Below, piece by piece: positions 12,392 through 12,659 of a stretch of 12,659 bases of DNA. Under the pieces are notes generated by a model. That model worked only from the letters and a program-made list of their open reading frames with translations, did not search any database and was not told where the DNA came from. The DNA is from JAHQVI01 sp964407075 (GTDB taxonomy: Bacteria; Pseudomonadota; Alphaproteobacteria; Rhizobiales; Rhodomicrobiaceae), in assembly GCA_964407075.1 (NCBI GenBank), contig CAYOUE010000093.1, positions 1 to 12,659 on the forward strand, written 5' to 3'. Position 1 is the stretch's first letter. The number at the start of each line of letters is the position of its first letter. A program made the translations under genes and the position numbers.

Positions 12392-12659
12392 ATGGCAAAG
12401 AAAATAGTCGGCTATTTGAAGCTGCAGGTGCCTGCCGGCCAGGCCAACCCGTCGCCGCCGATCGGCCCGGCGCTCGGGCAGCGCGGCATCAACATCATGG
12501 AGTTCTGCAAGGCGGTGAACGCGGCGACGAAGGATTTCGAACCCGGTTCGCCCCTGCCGGTCGTCATCACATACTATCAGGACAAGTCCTTCACGTTCGT
12601 GGTGAAGACCCCCCCGGCTTCGTTCCTGCTGAAAAAGGCGGCCAAGCTGGGCAAGGGAT
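12392..12659 (+). CDS. rplK: 50S ribosomal protein L11, partial (N-terminal 89 residues)
   Basis: The gene starts at ATG 12392 with AAGGGC about nine bases upstream and runs off the right edge. The visible 89 of about 142 residues match L11: MAKKIVGYLKLQVPAGQANP, then PPIGPALGQRGINIMEFCK (the conserved Pro-rich turn of the N-terminal domain) and KTPPASFLLKKAA leading into the linker. L11 binds the GTPase-associated centre of 23S rRNA. Its position after nusG is standard, and rplA would be expected next outside the window. Confidence 0.97.
   Translation, partial: MAKKIVGYLKLQVPAGQANPSPPIGPALGQRGINIMEFCKAVNAATKDFEPGSPLPVVITYYQDKSFTFVVKTPPASFLLKKAAKLGKG

Overview
The window looks like chromosomal DNA from an alphaproteobacterium, most likely of the Hyphomicrobiales (Rhizobiales). 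This rests on GC-rich codon use throughout, a C-terminally conserved YidC of 609 residues, the rpmH-rnpA-yidC-engB block, the tRNA-Trp-secE-nusG-rplK block, and promoters with alphaproteobacterial TTG-type -35 boxes. The species cannot be named from the sequence.

Layout. Positions 1-40 hold the 5' part of a tRNA-Arg(ACG) on the minus strand, cut by the window edge. Positions 101-3932 (minus strand) are a three-gene operon read TVP38/TMEM64-type membrane protein, then a mercuric-reductase-like FAD disulfide oxidoreductase, then an orphan sensor histidine kinase. Positions 4122-7399 (plus strand) are the housekeeping block rpmH, rnpA, yidC and engB, which makes ribosomal protein L34, the RNase P protein, the membrane insertase and a ribosome-assembly GTPase.

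Positions 7406-10657 are an accessory module and the most interesting part of the window. An ECF sigma factor and its membrane anti-sigma factor (translationally coupled, minus strand) face two secreted, aspartate-rich proteins on the plus strand: a 99-residue protein with three poly-Asp blocks, and a subtilisin-family (S8) serine protease whose predicted mature N-terminus is also poly-Asp. The 159-bp divergent intergenic region carries two head-to-head copies of the same promoter motif, GGAATAA-N15-CGTT, one pointing each way. This suggests that the sigma factor controls its own operon and the two secreted proteins. Both secreted proteins start, just after the predicted signal-peptide site, with the same A-D6-G-G block, encoded by DNA that matches at 25 of 27 positions. 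A strong RNA hairpin lies between the two secreted-protein genes. I know of no described system of this composition, but I could not search for one.

Positions 10658-10992 hold no credible gene, only a 16-bp palindrome and two imperfect direct repeats that may be mobile-element debris. They are followed by tRNA-Gly(TCC) on the minus strand, an AT-richer gap with tRNA promoters, and tRNA-Trp(CCA) leading into secE, nusG and the start of rplK, which runs off the right edge. A nested hairpin sits in the nusG-rplK leader.
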